DNA of 64,000 nt from CAVRCA01 sp963719345 (GTDB lineage: Bacteria; Pseudomonadota; Alphaproteobacteria; Acetobacterales; Acetobacteraceae): positions 1 through 64,000 of the forward strand of contig CAVRCA010000001.1 in NCBI GenBank assembly GCA_963719345.1, written 5' to 3'. Under the pieces are notes generated by a model that was not told where the DNA came from, ran no database searches, and saw only the letters and a list, made by a program, of their open reading frames with translations. Below are positions 44,158 through 53,019 of this stretch, piece after piece (positions within the stretch are counted from its first letter, which is position 1; each line of letters begins with the position of its first letter). The position numbers were made by a program, and so were the translations under genes.

Positions 44158-45959
44158 TTGCAGCCTACCGACATTCGGGATCCCGACTACTTTCATAAAG
44201 TCGTGGATTGTCAATGGGCGTGCCCGGCCCACACGCCGGTTCCAGAATACATTCGCCTGGTCGCAGCCGGCCGCTACACCGACGCCTACATGGTGAACTG
44301 GAAGTCCAACGTCTTTCCGGGGATTCTCGGGCGCACCTGCGACCGGCCCTGCGAGCCCGCCTGTCGGCGCGGCCGGGTCGAGGAGGAGCCGGTGGCGATC
44401 TGCCGCCTCAAGCGCGTTGCCGCCGACAACAAGGATGACATCTGCCCCGTTCCTGCCGCCCCGTGCGGCGCAGTCGAACGGCAGGCGGGTGGCCCTGGTC
44501 GGCGCTGGGCCGGCCTCGCTGACGGTGGCGCGCGACCTTGCCCCGCTCGGCTACGAGCTGGTCCTGTTCGACGGCGACGCCAAGGCGGGCGGGTTCATCC
44601 GCAGCCAGATCCCGAAATTCCGGCTGCCGGAGTCGGTGATCGACGAGGAGGTCGGCTACATCACCGGCCTCGGCATGGAACTGCGTCTGGGCCAGCGCGT
44701 CGACAGCCTCAAGGGGCTGCTGGGCGAGGGCTACGACGCGGTGTTCGTCGGCTCCGGGCGCGCCGCGGGCGCGCGACCTCGACCTGCCCGGCCGGCAGGA
44801 GGCCGCGGCGAATATCCATCTCGGCATCGACTGGCTCTCCTCGGTCTCGTTCGGCCACATCACGCGGATCGGCCGCCGCGTAATCGTGCTTGGCGGCGGC
44901 AACACGGCGATGGATTGCTGCCGCTCGGCCCGCCGGCTGGGCGGCGAGGACGTCAAAGTCGTGGTGCGCTCCGGCTTCGAGGAGATGAAGGCGTCGCCAT
45001 GGGAGAAGGAGGACGCGATGCACGAGGACATCCCGATCCTCAACTTCATGGTCCCCAAGGAATTCGTCCACGAGGCGGGCCGGCTCACCGGCATGACCTT
45101 CGAGCGGGTGCGCGCCGAGTACGACGAGAACAGGCGGCGCCGACTGGTGCCGAGCGGCGATCCCGACGAGCTCATGCCCTGCGACGACGTGCTCGTCGCG
45201 GTCGGCCAGGAAAACGCGTTTCCCTGGATCGAGCGCGACGTCGGCCTGGAGTTCGACCGCTGGAAGATGCCGGTCGTCGACGAGACGACGCTGCAATCGA
45301 CCCATCCGCGGGTTTTCTTCGGCGGCGATGCGGCGTTCGGCCCCAAAAACATCATCTGGGCGGTCGCGCACGGCCATCAGGCGGCGATCTCCATCCACAA
45401 GCTCTGCGAAGGCGAGGACGTGCGCGAGCGGCCGCCGCCGATGGTCACGCTGGTCAGCCAGAAGATGGGCATCCACGAGTGGAGTTACGACAACAACATC
45501 TCCAACGATCTGCGCTTCAAGGTGCCGCTGAAGGACAAGACGGTCGCGCTGCGCGACATCAAGGCGGAGGTCGAACTCGGCTTCGACCGCACCCTGGCCT
45601 ACAAGGAGACGCAGCGTTGCCTGAACTGCGACGTGCAGACGGTGTTCACGGACAGCCTCTGCATCGAGTGCGACGCCTGCGTCGACATCTGCCCGGTGGA
45701 CTGCATCAACTTCACCGAGGACGGTCCTGAGGCGGACCTGCGCGAGCGGCTGCTGGTGCCGGCGCACAACCTCACGCAGGAACTCTACGTCTCCGGCCAT
45801 CTGAAGACCGACCGGGTGATGGTCAAGGACGAGGACGTCTGCCTCCATTGCGGCCTGTGCGCCGAGCGGTGCCCGACTGGTGCCTGGGACATGCAACGTT
45901 TTCTTCTGGACATCGCCCAGGCAAGCAAGGGCGGGAGGCAGGCATGGTCCAGCCGCTAG
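44158..45959 (+). pseudogene. GltD-like FAD/NAD(P) oxidoreductase with ferredoxin domain, two frame breaks
   Basis: The electron-transfer partner of the 2-oxoacid oxidoreductase behind it. The N-terminal Fe-S part (CQWACPAHTPVPEYI, GRTCDRPCEPACRRG) and the two dinucleotide folds (VALVGAGPASLTVA and RVIVLGGGNTAMDCC) match glutamate synthase small-subunit proteins. The C-terminus carries two [4Fe-4S] motifs, CIECDACVDICP and CLHCGLCAERCP. Extra bases near 44440 and 44758 interrupt the frame. Start TTG at 44158 is supported by GGAGGG at 44146-44151. It overlaps the KorA gene by 16 bases. Expected role: electrons from the 2-oxoacid enzyme to NAD(P), or the reverse. Confidence 0.85.
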
Positions 45960-47785
45960 AGCGCGTCAACGACTTCGTCGTCCGCTTCGCCAACGTCAAC
46001 GGCTCGGGCTCGGCCAGCGCCAATACGCTGTTCGGCCGTGCGATCATCCGCATGGGCATCCCGGTGGCCCCGCGCAACATTTTCCCGTCCAACATCCAGG
46101 GGCTGCCGACCTGGTACGAGGTGCGGGTGACGGAGGCGGGCCATCTCGGGGCGCGCGGCGGCACCGACCTGATGGTGGCGATGAACCCGCAGACCTGGGA
46201 CCAGGACGTCGCCGGCATCGAGCCCGGCGGCTACCTGTTCTACAATTCGACCAAGCCGATGCGGCCCGAAAAATTGCGGCCGGACGTCAACGTCATCGGC
46301 GTGCCGCTGACCGAGATGTGCAACGCCGAATACAAGGACGCGCGGCAGCGGCAGCTGTTCAAGAACATCATCTATGTCGGGGCGCTGTCGGCGCTGCTCG
46401 ACATGGACGTGGGCGAGATCGAGCGGCTGCTCGCCGAGCAGTTCAAGGGCCGCGACAAGCTGGTCGCCGCCAACATGCACGCGCTGCACATGGGGCGCGA
46501 CTACGCGCTGGCGAACCTGCAATGCCCGATCGGGCTGCGTCTGCGGCGGGCGGATGCGGTCGGCGACCGGATCTCGATCGAGGGCAACGCGGCGGCCGGC
46601 CTCGGCGCGGTCTATGGCGGCGCCACGGTCTGCGCCTGGTATCCGATCACCCCCTCCACCTCGCTCGCCGAAGGGTTCACCAAATACTGCCACCAATTCC
46701 GGGTCGACAAGGAGACCGGGCGAAAGAAATTCGCCATCGTGCAGGCGGAGGACGAGCTTGCCTCGATCGGCATGGTGATCGGCGCCGGCTGGAACGGCGC
46801 GCGGGCGTTCACCGCGACCTCCGGTCCGGGTATCTCCCTCATGCAGGAGTTCCTCGGCCTCGCCTATTTCGCCGAGATCCCGGCGGTGATCTTCGACGTG
46901 CAGCGCGGCGGCCCGTCCACCGGCATGCCGACGCGCACCCAGCAGTCGGACGTGCTGAGCTGCGCCTATGCGTCGCACGGCGACACCAAGCACGTGCTGC
47001 TGTTCCCGGAAGACCCGCACGAGTGCTTCGAGTTCGGCGCGACCGCTTTCGATCTCGCCGACCGGCTGCAAACGCCGGTGTTCGTGCTGCTCGACCTCGA
47101 CATCGGCATGAACGAGCGGCTGTGCCGGCCGTTCCAGTGGGATGACAACCGCCGGATGGACCGCGGCAAGGTGATGACGGAGGCGGAGCTGGAAGCCGGC
47201 CGCGAGTTCGGCCGCTATCTCGACGTCGACAACGACGGGATCGCCTACCGCACCTATCCCGGCACGCATCCGACCCGCGGCGCGTTCTTCACCCGCGGCA
47301 CGACGAAGGACCGCTTCGCCCGCTACACCGAGGAGGGGGCGCACTACGTCGACAACATGCGGCGGCTGGTCAAGAAGTTCGAGACGGCGAAGGGATTGGT
47401 GCCGCGTCCGCTGCGCCGCGACGCCGGCGAAGGCAGCCGGATCGGGGTGATCTATTACGGCTCGACCAGTGCGGCGATGGACGAGGCTGCGGACATGCTG
47501 CACGAGCAGGGCGTCGGCGTCGATCTGCTGCGGGTGCGTGGCTTTCCGTTCCACCACGACGTGCTGGATTTCGTGGCCGAGCACGACCAGGTGTTCGTGG
47601 TCGAGCAGAACCGCGACGCCCAGCTGCGCACCTTGCTGATCAACGAGGGCGAGATCGACCCCAAGCGGCTGACCCGCGTGCTGCATTACGACGGCACGCC
47701 GATCACCGCCCGCTTCATCGCTGACGCGATCGCCGAGAAAGTGCCGTCCGAGACTGTCGTTCCGCTCCGCAAGGTGGTGTCATGA
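45944..47785 (+). CDS. korA: 2-oxoacid:acceptor oxidoreductase, alpha subunit (gamma-alpha fusion, KorA-type)
   Basis: A 613-residue subunit of a ferredoxin-type 2-oxoacid oxidoreductase. Residues 1-190 are the gamma domain (GSASANTLFGRAII, EAGHLGARGGTDLMV). The rest is the alpha/pyrimidine-binding domain, with GAVYGGATVCAWYPITPSTSLAEG near 225, TATSGPGISLMQEF near 290 and RGGPSTGMPTRTQQSD near 325. The order gamma-alpha and the neighbouring beta subunit fit 2-oxoglutarate-type (KorAB) enzymes, though pyruvate or branched-chain oxoacids are possible. The ATG at 45944 has GGGAGG nearby. It overlaps both neighbours. Confidence 0.9.
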   Translation: MVQPLERVNDFVVRFANVNGSGSASANTLFGRAIIRMGIPVAPRNIFPSNIQGLPTWYEVRVTEAGHLGARGGTDLMVAMNPQTWDQDVAGIEPGGYLFYNSTKPMRPEKLRPDVNVIGVPLTEMCNAEYKDARQRQLFKNIIYVGALSALLDMDVGEIERLLAEQFKGRDKLVAANMHALHMGRDYALANLQCPIGLRLRRADAVGDRISIEGNAAAGLGAVYGGATVCAWYPITPSTSLAEGFTKYCHQFRVDKETGRKKFAIVQAEDELASIGMVIGAGWNGARAFTATSGPGISLMQEFLGLAYFAEIPAVIFDVQRGGPSTGMPTRTQQSDVLSCAYASHGDTKHVLLFPEDPHECFEFGATAFDLADRLQTPVFVLLDLDIGMNERLCRPFQWDDNRRMDRGKVMTEAELEAGREFGRYLDVDNDGIAYRTYPGTHPTRGAFFTRGTTKDRFARYTEEGAHYVDNMRRLVKKFETAKGLVPRPLRRDAGEGSRIGVIYYGSTSAAMDEAADMLHEQGVGVDLLRVRGFPFHHDVLDFVAEHDQVFVVEQNRDAQLRTLLINEGEIDPKRLTRVLHYDGTPITARFIADAIAEKVPSETVVPLRKVVS

Positions 47786-48837
47786 CCTTCGTTCCCAAGC
47801 CCAAGCTGCATCACCCGGACCTGCGCACCAACGCGCTCGGCTACACGAGGCGCGACTACGAGGGCGCCGTCTCGACCCTATGCGCCGGCTGCGGGCATGA
47901 CAGCATCAGCGCCGCCATCGTTCGCGCCTGCTTCGAGTTGGACCTGCCGCCGCACCGCATCGCCAAGCTGTCCGGCATCGGTTGTTCGTCCAAGACGCCG
48001 ACCTACTTCCTGGGCGCCTCGCACGGCTTCAACTCGGTGCATGGGCGGATGCCGTCGGTGCTGACCGGGGCCAACCTCGCCAACCGTGACCTGATCTATC
48101 TCGGCGTCTCCGGCGACGGCGACAGCGCCTCGATCGGGCTCGGCCAGTTCGCCCACGCGATGCGCCGGGGCGTCAACATGGTCTACATCGTCGAAAACAA
48201 CGGCGTCTACGGGCTGACCAAGGGCCAGTTCTCCGCCACGGCGGACCGCGGTGCCAAGAGCAAGCGCGGCTTGGTGAACAGCGACGAGGCGATCGACCTG
48301 ATCGGCATGGCGCTGCAGCTCGGCGCTACCTTCGTCGCCCGCAGCTTCTCGGGCGACAAGGCGCAGCTCGTGCCGCTGATCGAGGCGGCGATCGCCCATG
48401 AGGGTGCGGCGTTCATCGACTGTGTTTCTCCGTGTGTCGCTTTCAACAATCACGAGGGCAGCACGAAGAGCTTCGATTACGTACGCGAGCACAACGAGGC
48501 GGTGAACCGACTGGACGTCATCACCGGCCGCCCCGAGATCACCGTCGAATATGCCCCCGGTTCGGTCGAGACGGTGCGCCAGCATGACGGCTCGCTGCTG
48601 CAGCTGCGCAAGATCGCCGACGACTACGACGTGCACGATCGGGTCGCGGCGATGGCCTACTTGCAGCAGCGGCAGGCGCTCGGCGAGATCGTCACCGGCC
48701 TGCTGTTCGTCGATCCCGAGCCGCGCGATCTGCACGCCTACCACAACACGGTCGAGACGCCGTTCAACGCGCTCGACGACGCGGCGCTGTGCCCCGGGTC
48801 GCGCGCGCTCGACAAGCTGAACGCGTCATTGCGGTAG
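47782..48837 (+). CDS. korB: 2-oxoacid:acceptor oxidoreductase, beta subunit (KorB-type)
   Basis: The thiamine-diphosphate-binding catalytic subunit, 351 residues. The cluster cysteines appear as TLCAGCGHDS near residue 33-38, GIGCSSKTP near 71 and DCVSPCVAFNNH near 215-222. The ThDP motif is GVSGDGDSASIGLGQFAHA near 110, followed by VENNGVYGLTKGQ. The ATG overlaps the KorA stop as ATGA. A palindromic repeat follows the stop by about 20 bases. With the GltD-like protein it forms a three-gene operon for reversible oxidative decarboxylation of a 2-oxoacid to acyl-CoA. Confidence 0.92.
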   Translation: MTFVPKPKLHHPDLRTNALGYTRRDYEGAVSTLCAGCGHDSISAAIVRACFELDLPPHRIAKLSGIGCSSKTPTYFLGASHGFNSVHGRMPSVLTGANLANRDLIYLGVSGDGDSASIGLGQFAHAMRRGVNMVYIVENNGVYGLTKGQFSATADRGAKSKRGLVNSDEAIDLIGMALQLGATFVARSFSGDKAQLVPLIEAAIAHEGAAFIDCVSPCVAFNNHEGSTKSFDYVREHNEAVNRLDVITGRPEITVEYAPGSVETVRQHDGSLLQLRKIADDYDVHDRVAAMAYLQQRQALGEIVTGLLFVDPEPRDLHAYHNTVETPFNALDDAALCPGSRALDKLNASLR

Positions 48838-48854
48838 CTCAACACGTCTCAGTC

Positions 48855-48946
48855 GTCATGCCCGGACTTGATCCGGGCATCCACCCTCACCCACGAAGTC
48901 GGCGCGGACGGGTGGATTGCCGGATCAAGTCCGGCAATGACATCGG
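48855..48946. repeat. Alphaproteobacterial-type palindromic repeat (MPGLDPGIH type)
   Basis: The left part GTCATGCCCGGACTTGATCC continues GGGCATCCA, and the right part TGGATTGCCGGATCAAGTCC continues GGCAATGAC. Together they form an imperfect inverted repeat about 90 bases long. When translated it gives the familiar spurious peptide MPGLDPGIH. The element is known as a widely dispersed repeat in alphaproteobacterial genomes. It may fold as a hairpin at the end of the korB transcript. Confidence 0.85.
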
Positions 48947-48988
48947 TGCGGTCGGCGGCGGTGGCTGCGTTTGACGGGAGGGTAGCGA

Positions 48989-49927
48989 TCAGCCGCTGAC
49001 CGGGTGCAGGCCCTCCTGCTTGCGGACGTCGTTGATGATCTGCAGCACCCGCTCGCGATAGGGCCGGTATTGCACACCGAACTCCTGCACCAGCCGGCTG
49101 TTGTCGATCAGGTGGTTGCCTGAGGTTTCCTTGCCGCCGGTGCTGTGCTGGAAGTCGATCTGCGCATCGGGCAGGAATTCGCGGACCAGCTCGGCGAGGC
49201 TGCTCAGGCTGATCGAGGTGCCGCCGGTGTTGTAGACGGCGTGCTTCGGGGTGTCGCTCACCAGCACGCGGGCGAACACTTCAGCGGCGTCATCGACGTG
49301 GATCGGACAGCGCATCGCGTCACCATACGGAAAGCTGACCGGCTTGCCGCGTGCCGGCTGCGTGATGACGTTCACATGATCGACCGAGCCGCGCACCTTG
49401 TCCGGGCCCGTCACGTTGGCTGGACGCACGCCGGTGATCGTCATGCCGTATTTGTCGGCATAGTCCTTCGCCTGCCATTCGTTGAAAATCTTGTGGACGG
49501 CGTACTGGTAGTCGCCATGGCGGAAATCATCTTCCGTGACCGGCCGCTCGCCGAAATGTTTCTGCATACCGTTCACCGCCAGCGAACTCGCGTAAACGAC
49601 GCGGTTCACGCCGGCGAGACGCGCCGCCTCGAAGCAGTTGTCCATGCCGAGCACGTTCAGCTTGAGGGCCAGGTGGGGCGCGTGCTCGCTGCCGAGCATG
49701 TAGGAGAGATTGATCGCGCGCGACGGTTTTGCCGCGACGAAGGCGGCCATCGTGTCGTCGAACTGCGTCACGTCGCCGCGCATCACGCTCACCTGCTTGC
49801 CGAGATCGGCAAAGGAGTGCGCGCCGGGATTGATGTCCATGCACGCCACCTCCTCGCCGCGCGTCGCCAGCAGGCGAACCAGCCGGCTGCCGATGAAGCC
49901 GGTGCCGCCAATCACGAGTATGGACAT
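48989..49927 (-). CDS. NAD-dependent epimerase/dehydratase (extended SDR)
   Basis: A 312-residue extended SDR. The Rossmann motif is IGGTGFIGSRLVR at residues 6-18, the catalytic serine lies in YASSLAVNG near 113 and the YxxxK motif is YAVHK near 143. GVRPANVTGP and a C-terminal substrate domain follow. Enzymes of this group act on nucleotide sugars or small polyols; here the substrate is unknown. It lies downstream of the ThDP enzyme on the same strand, separated by an inverted repeat, so co-transcription is possible but not certain. Confidence 0.9.
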   Translation of the reverse strand: MSILVIGGTGFIGSRLVRLLATRGEEVACMDINPGAHSFADLGKQVSVMRGDVTQFDDTMAAFVAAKPSRAINLSYMLGSEHAPHLALKLNVLGMDNCFEAARLAGVNRVVYASSLAVNGMQKHFGERPVTEDDFRHGDYQYAVHKIFNEWQAKDYADKYGMTITGVRPANVTGPDKVRGSVDHVNVITQPARGKPVSFPYGDAMRCPIHVDDAAEVFARVLVSDTPKHAVYNTGGTSISLSSLAELVREFLPDAQIDFQHSTGGKETSGNHLIDNSRLVQEFGVQYRPYRERVLQIINDVRKQEGLHPVSG

Positions 49928-49959
49928 GTTTCCCCCATTGCTTGGTAGCTACTTTCCAT

Positions 49960-50002
49960 CCTCACCCAACCCTCTCCCGGAGAGAGAGGGTTGGGGTGAG
50001 GG
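49960..50002. repeat. Dispersed palindromic repeat between two minus-strand genes
   Basis: The arm CCTCACCCAACCCTCTC (49960-49976) and the arm ending AGAGGGTTGGGGTGAGG (to 50002) form a near-perfect hairpin around CCGGAGAG. This is the clearest copy of the element also seen at 12284, 15856 and 53646. It lies within the 77-base gap between the ThDP enzyme and the epimerase, where it could attenuate transcription or stabilise the upstream message. Confidence 0.75.
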
Positions 50003-50004
50003 CG

Positions 50005-51681
50005 TCACACCGGCTTGTACTGCCGGTCCATCTCGACGTCGATCAGCACCGGCCCGCCGGACGCGATGGCGCGCGGCAGCAGGTCGCGCAATTCCGCCAC
50101 CGTGCTCACCTTGTGCGCCGTGAGGCCGACGCTGGTCGCCAACCCGACGAAGTCGATGCGCGGATTGGTGAGATCCATGCCGACATAGGTGTCGGTCTGC
50201 GCGGCGACACCTTTGATCGCATTGGTGCGCTGCTTGAGGATACGATACGAGCTGTTGTTGAGGATGACGAACACGATCCCGAGTTTTTCGTGCGCCGCCG
50301 TCCACAGCGCCTGGATCGAATACATCGAGCTGCCGTCGCCGATCAGCGCCACCACCGGCCGGTGCGGCAAGGCGAGCTTGACGCCGACGGCGGCCGGCAG
50401 ACCCCAGCCGATGCCCCCGCCGCGCAACCCGAAGAAACTCTGCGGATCGGCGCTGCGCAGCAGCCGGCGCAAGCCGGCGCCCGACGAGATGGTCTCGTCG
50501 ATCACCACCGCATCATCGGGCAGGATTTCGCCGATCGCGGCGAGCAGCGCCAGCGGCTGCACGGGCGACGCACCCGCGAGTTCCTTGGCGCGTGACTTGA
50601 GCTGGGCCAGTTCCGAAAAACCCTCCGCCTGCACGGCGTCGGCGCGCGCCCGCGCATGGTCGCGCTGGCCCAACGTCATCGCGCGGCTGAGCGCGTCGGA
50701 GAGATCGGGCAAGGTGGTTTTCGGGTCGGCGAGGAGGGCGACCCGAGCCGGATGGTTTTTTCCTAGTTCCCACGGATTCGTGTCGAGGTGGATGAGCGGC
50801 ATCCCCTCCGGCATCGCCTCCACGGTAGCGGGCAGCGACATGGTGAACAGGTCGGCGCCGACCGACAGCACGAGATCGTGCTGCGACAGCACGCCGCGCA
50901 CGCCCGGGGCGGTGCGGACCAGGCTGCCGCGATACAGCGGATGGGTGGTCGGAAAGCCGCAGCGGCTCGGCACGGTCTCGTCGTAGACCGGCGCGCCGAG
51001 CTGTTCGGCCAGTGCCACCAACTCGTCATGCGCGTCGCTCTGCGCCACGGCGTCGCCGGCGAGGATGACGGGACGGTCGGCGCGGGCCAGCAGCGAGGCC
51101 GCCTCGTCGACCGCGCGGGGGTCGCCGCGCAGGCCGGAGGCGATGCGGGTCGGTTCGCCGAGATCGAGATCGGCCGAGGCGTTCAGCACGTCGCCTGGCA
51201 GACCGATGAACACCGGCCCCATCGGCGGCGCCAGCGCCACCTTTGCGGCGCGGCGGACGATGCGCGGCAGGTCCTCGACGCGATGCACCTCGACCGCCCA
51301 CTTCACCAGCGGGCGCGCCATCTCGACGATGTCGCCCCACAGCAGCGGCTCGGTGAGGGAGAAGGTCTGGTCCTGCTGGCCGGCGGTGACGAGGATCGGC
51401 GCACCGGCCTTGGCGGCGTCGTACAGCATCCCCATCGCGTTGCCGAGGCCGGGAGCGACATGGAGGTTGCAGAAGGCGAGCTCTCCCGACGCCTGGGCGT
51501 AGCCGTCCGCCATGCCCATGACCGTCGCTTCCTGCAGGCCGAGCACGTAGCGCAGCTCGGTCTCGCCCGCCAGCGCGTCCATCAGCGCGAGTTCGGTGGT
51601 CCCGGGATTGCCGAACAGCACCTTCACGCCTTCGCTCTTGAGCAGCGCCAGCAGCGCCTGCTTGCCCGTCATGACCGGCAT
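50005..51681 (-). CDS. Thiamine pyrophosphate-dependent enzyme (acetolactate synthase / benzoylformate decarboxylase type)
   Basis: A three-domain ThDP enzyme of 558 residues. The N-terminal domain has GNPGTTELALMDAL near residue 24 and the catalytic glutamate in GLQEATVMGMADGYA near 50. The central domain binds cofactor or is structural (RPVILAGDAVAQS). The C-terminal domain has the ThDP motif IGDGSSMYSIQALWTA near 447 followed by ILNNSSYRILK. The first domain resembles benzoylformate decarboxylase more than acetolactate synthase, but substrates of this family are hard to call. The ATG at 51681 gives MPVMTGKQALLALL; GGAGGG lies upstream. Confidence 0.9.
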   Translation of the reverse strand: MPVMTGKQALLALLKSEGVKVLFGNPGTTELALMDALAGETELRYVLGLQEATVMGMADGYAQASGELAFCNLHVAPGLGNAMGMLYDAAKAGAPILVTAGQQDQTFSLTEPLLWGDIVEMARPLVKWAVEVHRVEDLPRIVRRAAKVALAPPMGPVFIGLPGDVLNASADLDLGEPTRIASGLRGDPRAVDEAASLLARADRPVILAGDAVAQSDAHDELVALAEQLGAPVYDETVPSRCGFPTTHPLYRGSLVRTAPGVRGVLSQHDLVLSVGADLFTMSLPATVEAMPEGMPLIHLDTNPWELGKNHPARVALLADPKTTLPDLSDALSRAMTLGQRDHARARADAVQAEGFSELAQLKSRAKELAGASPVQPLALLAAIGEILPDDAVVIDETISSGAGLRRLLRSADPQSFFGLRGGGIGWGLPAAVGVKLALPHRPVVALIGDGSSMYSIQALWTAAHEKLGIVFVILNNSSYRILKQRTNAIKGVAAQTDTYVGMDLTNPRIDFVGLATSVGLTAHKVSTVAELRDLLPRAIASGGPVLIDVEMDRQYKPV

Positions 51682-51750
51682 CCGCGTTCCCTCCGTCCTG
51701 TGCAGGATTCTGTAGCAGGGGTTCCGGGGGGCGGCCAGTGAACGGCAGGC

Positions 51751-51766
51751 CCTGTCCCCGGACAGG
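51751..51766. promoter_or_regulatory. Small perfect inverted repeat upstream of the ThDP-enzyme gene
   Basis: CCTGTCC and GGACAGG form 7-base perfect arms around CC, 70 bases upstream of the ThDP-enzyme ATG. It could be an operator for a dimeric regulator or a chance hairpin. No second copy was found nearby. Confidence 0.25.
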
Positions 51767-51871
51767 ATACTGCCCGCGCCGAGCCGGAGGGCGAAGTCTC
51801 CGGCGGGTCAGGCCGCCAAATTGCCTCTCTTGAGCCACCCGGGGAGGGTCTGGCGCGATCATGCGGAAACG

Positions 51872-51877
51872 TATAAT
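51872..51877 (+). promoter_or_regulatory. Candidate -10 element of the tRNA-Glu promoter
   Basis: TATAAT stands out in otherwise GC-rich DNA, 20 bases before the tRNA-Glu 5' end, the expected position for a stable-RNA promoter with a start about 7 bases downstream. The -35 region at 51849-51854 (TCTGGC) is a poor match. Confidence 0.45.
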
Positions 51878-51896
51878 TACCGGCCGCTTCGCCCTT

Positions 51897-51969
51897 GTCC
51901 CGTTCGTCTAGAGGCCTAGGACACCAGCCTTTCACGTTGGTAACACGGGTTCGAATCCCGTACAGGACG
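51897..51969 (+). tRNA. tRNA-Glu (TTC)
   Basis: A 73-base cloverleaf with GTCTAGAGGCCTAGGAC in the D arm, typical of tRNA-Glu. The anticodon stem CCAGC/GTTGG (one G-T pair) encloses CTTTCAC with anticodon TTC. The T arm ACGGG/CCCGT encloses TTCGAAT. The acceptor pairs at six of seven positions; C51901 faces A51964. Unlike the other two tRNA genes in this window, CCA is not encoded (GGA follows the stem). Confidence 0.92.
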
Positions 51970-52178
51970 GAATCGACTGGACGCGCCTTGCTGGGTGACC
52001 GCCCTCCCGGCAGCCCGGTCATATCCAGGATCTGCGCAGGCCGTCGACCATTACGATAGCGAGTGACAGGCCTGCGCCACGCAGAAAGGCGTTGTTATGG
52101 GGCCGTTAATAGATGTAGACTCGTTTCTTGCGGGGAACCAATCGGTGCGGTCATCCCGAGGAAAATGGGAACGAAGCC

Positions 52179-52481
52179 ATGCGGGTTGCACTGTTGTTGC
52201 TTGCTCTCGGGTTGGCCGCATGTACCGCGCCGACCCAGTCGACGCTCAATTCCGCGACCGCGGCTTGCAGCTACGGCGATCGAAATGCTTGCGCACAGCT
52301 TCCCGCCCTGAACGCGCAGGTGCAGTCAGAGAACCAGAACAACCAGGTTGCGACGGGTGTGGCCGCGGGGTTGGGCGGGGCGGTCGGTGGTGCCCTGATA
52401 GGCGGCGCCGTCGCCGATCATAATTACTATGGCCACGGATACTATCCGTATGGATACCGCCGCTGCTGGAATTGTTGGTAG
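52179..52481 (+). CDS. Small glycine-zipper lipoprotein, hypothetical
   Basis: A predicted lipoprotein of 100 residues. The signal peptide ends in LALGLAAC with the lipobox cysteine at about 15. A middle segment GVAAGLGGAVGGALIGGAV (about residues 60-80) is a glycine zipper likely to insert in a membrane. The tail is tyrosine-, histidine- and cysteine-rich (YYGHGYYPYGYRRCWNCW). The frame is open 17 codons upstream, but the signal peptide begins at 52179. The function is unknown. Confidence 0.72.
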   Translation: MRVALLLLALGLAACTAPTQSTLNSATAACSYGDRNACAQLPALNAQVQSENQNNQVATGVAAGLGGAVGGALIGGAVADHNYYGHGYYPYGYRRCWNCW

Positions 52482-52529
52482 CCTCGCCCACGCGCGATAA
52501 TTGCCGAACCAGCACTGGACGGACCGCCC

Positions 52530-52940
52530 ATGCAACGATATGTTCGCAGCCGCATTGGACGATCCGTTCCGGCTTTGGTGCTGTTCTGCTTTCTGCTGCC
52601 GTCCGGTTCAGTATCGGCGCAGGAGGACAAGGCGGCCGATGCCTGCCATTACAAGCAATCGACCCCTGAGATCACGGACTGCCTGGACAAGCTGACCGCC
52701 GCTTGGGACAAGCGTTTGAACGCCGCATATCAGGCGGCGATCAAACGGGCCGATCCTGCGGCAGTCGCCCCGTTGCGCGCCGCCGAGCGGGCTTGGCTCG
52801 AATACCGCAAGCAGCGCTGTCTTTACAGGGGTACGGTCGAGGGTACAATCGGGAGCGTCATCGCATCGGACTGCTTCATGCAGATGACAAAGGCGCGGAC
52901 CGAGGAACTGACCGCGGACGCCAAGGGACTGGGAGAGTAA
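52530..52940 (+). CDS. Lysozyme inhibitor LprI-like exported protein (DUF1311)
   Basis: A secreted protein of 136 residues. The signal peptide (ALVLFCFLLPSGSVSA) precedes a mature domain with four cysteines in LprI-type spacing: ADACHYKQST, ITDCLDKLTAAWDKRLNAAY, RKQRCLYRG and IASDCFMQMT. The AERAWLEYRKQRC segment is the family signature. The founding member inhibits lysozyme; whether this one does is unknown. It follows the glycine-zipper lipoprotein by 48 bases and may share its transcript. Confidence 0.87.
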   Translation: MQRYVRSRIGRSVPALVLFCFLLPSGSVSAQEDKAADACHYKQSTPEITDCLDKLTAAWDKRLNAAYQAAIKRADPAAVAPLRAAERAWLEYRKQRCLYRGTVEGTIGSVIASDCFMQMTKARTEELTADAKGLGE

Positions 52941-53019
52941 CCGCTTCTCCAACCACGATCGGTTCGAGAAGTCAGTCGGAACCTTATACAACTCCAATTC
53001 GTCGGTGTAGCGCTCGTTC

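Noticed and set aside
45956..47686. A 576-codon minus-strand frame opposite korA
   Set aside because: A mirror of korA codon bias, with His/Asp/Val-rich filler and no family motif.
48789..48974. A 61-codon frame translating to VMPGLDPGIH-type sequence
   Set aside because: This is the well-known spurious translation of a dispersed palindromic repeat.
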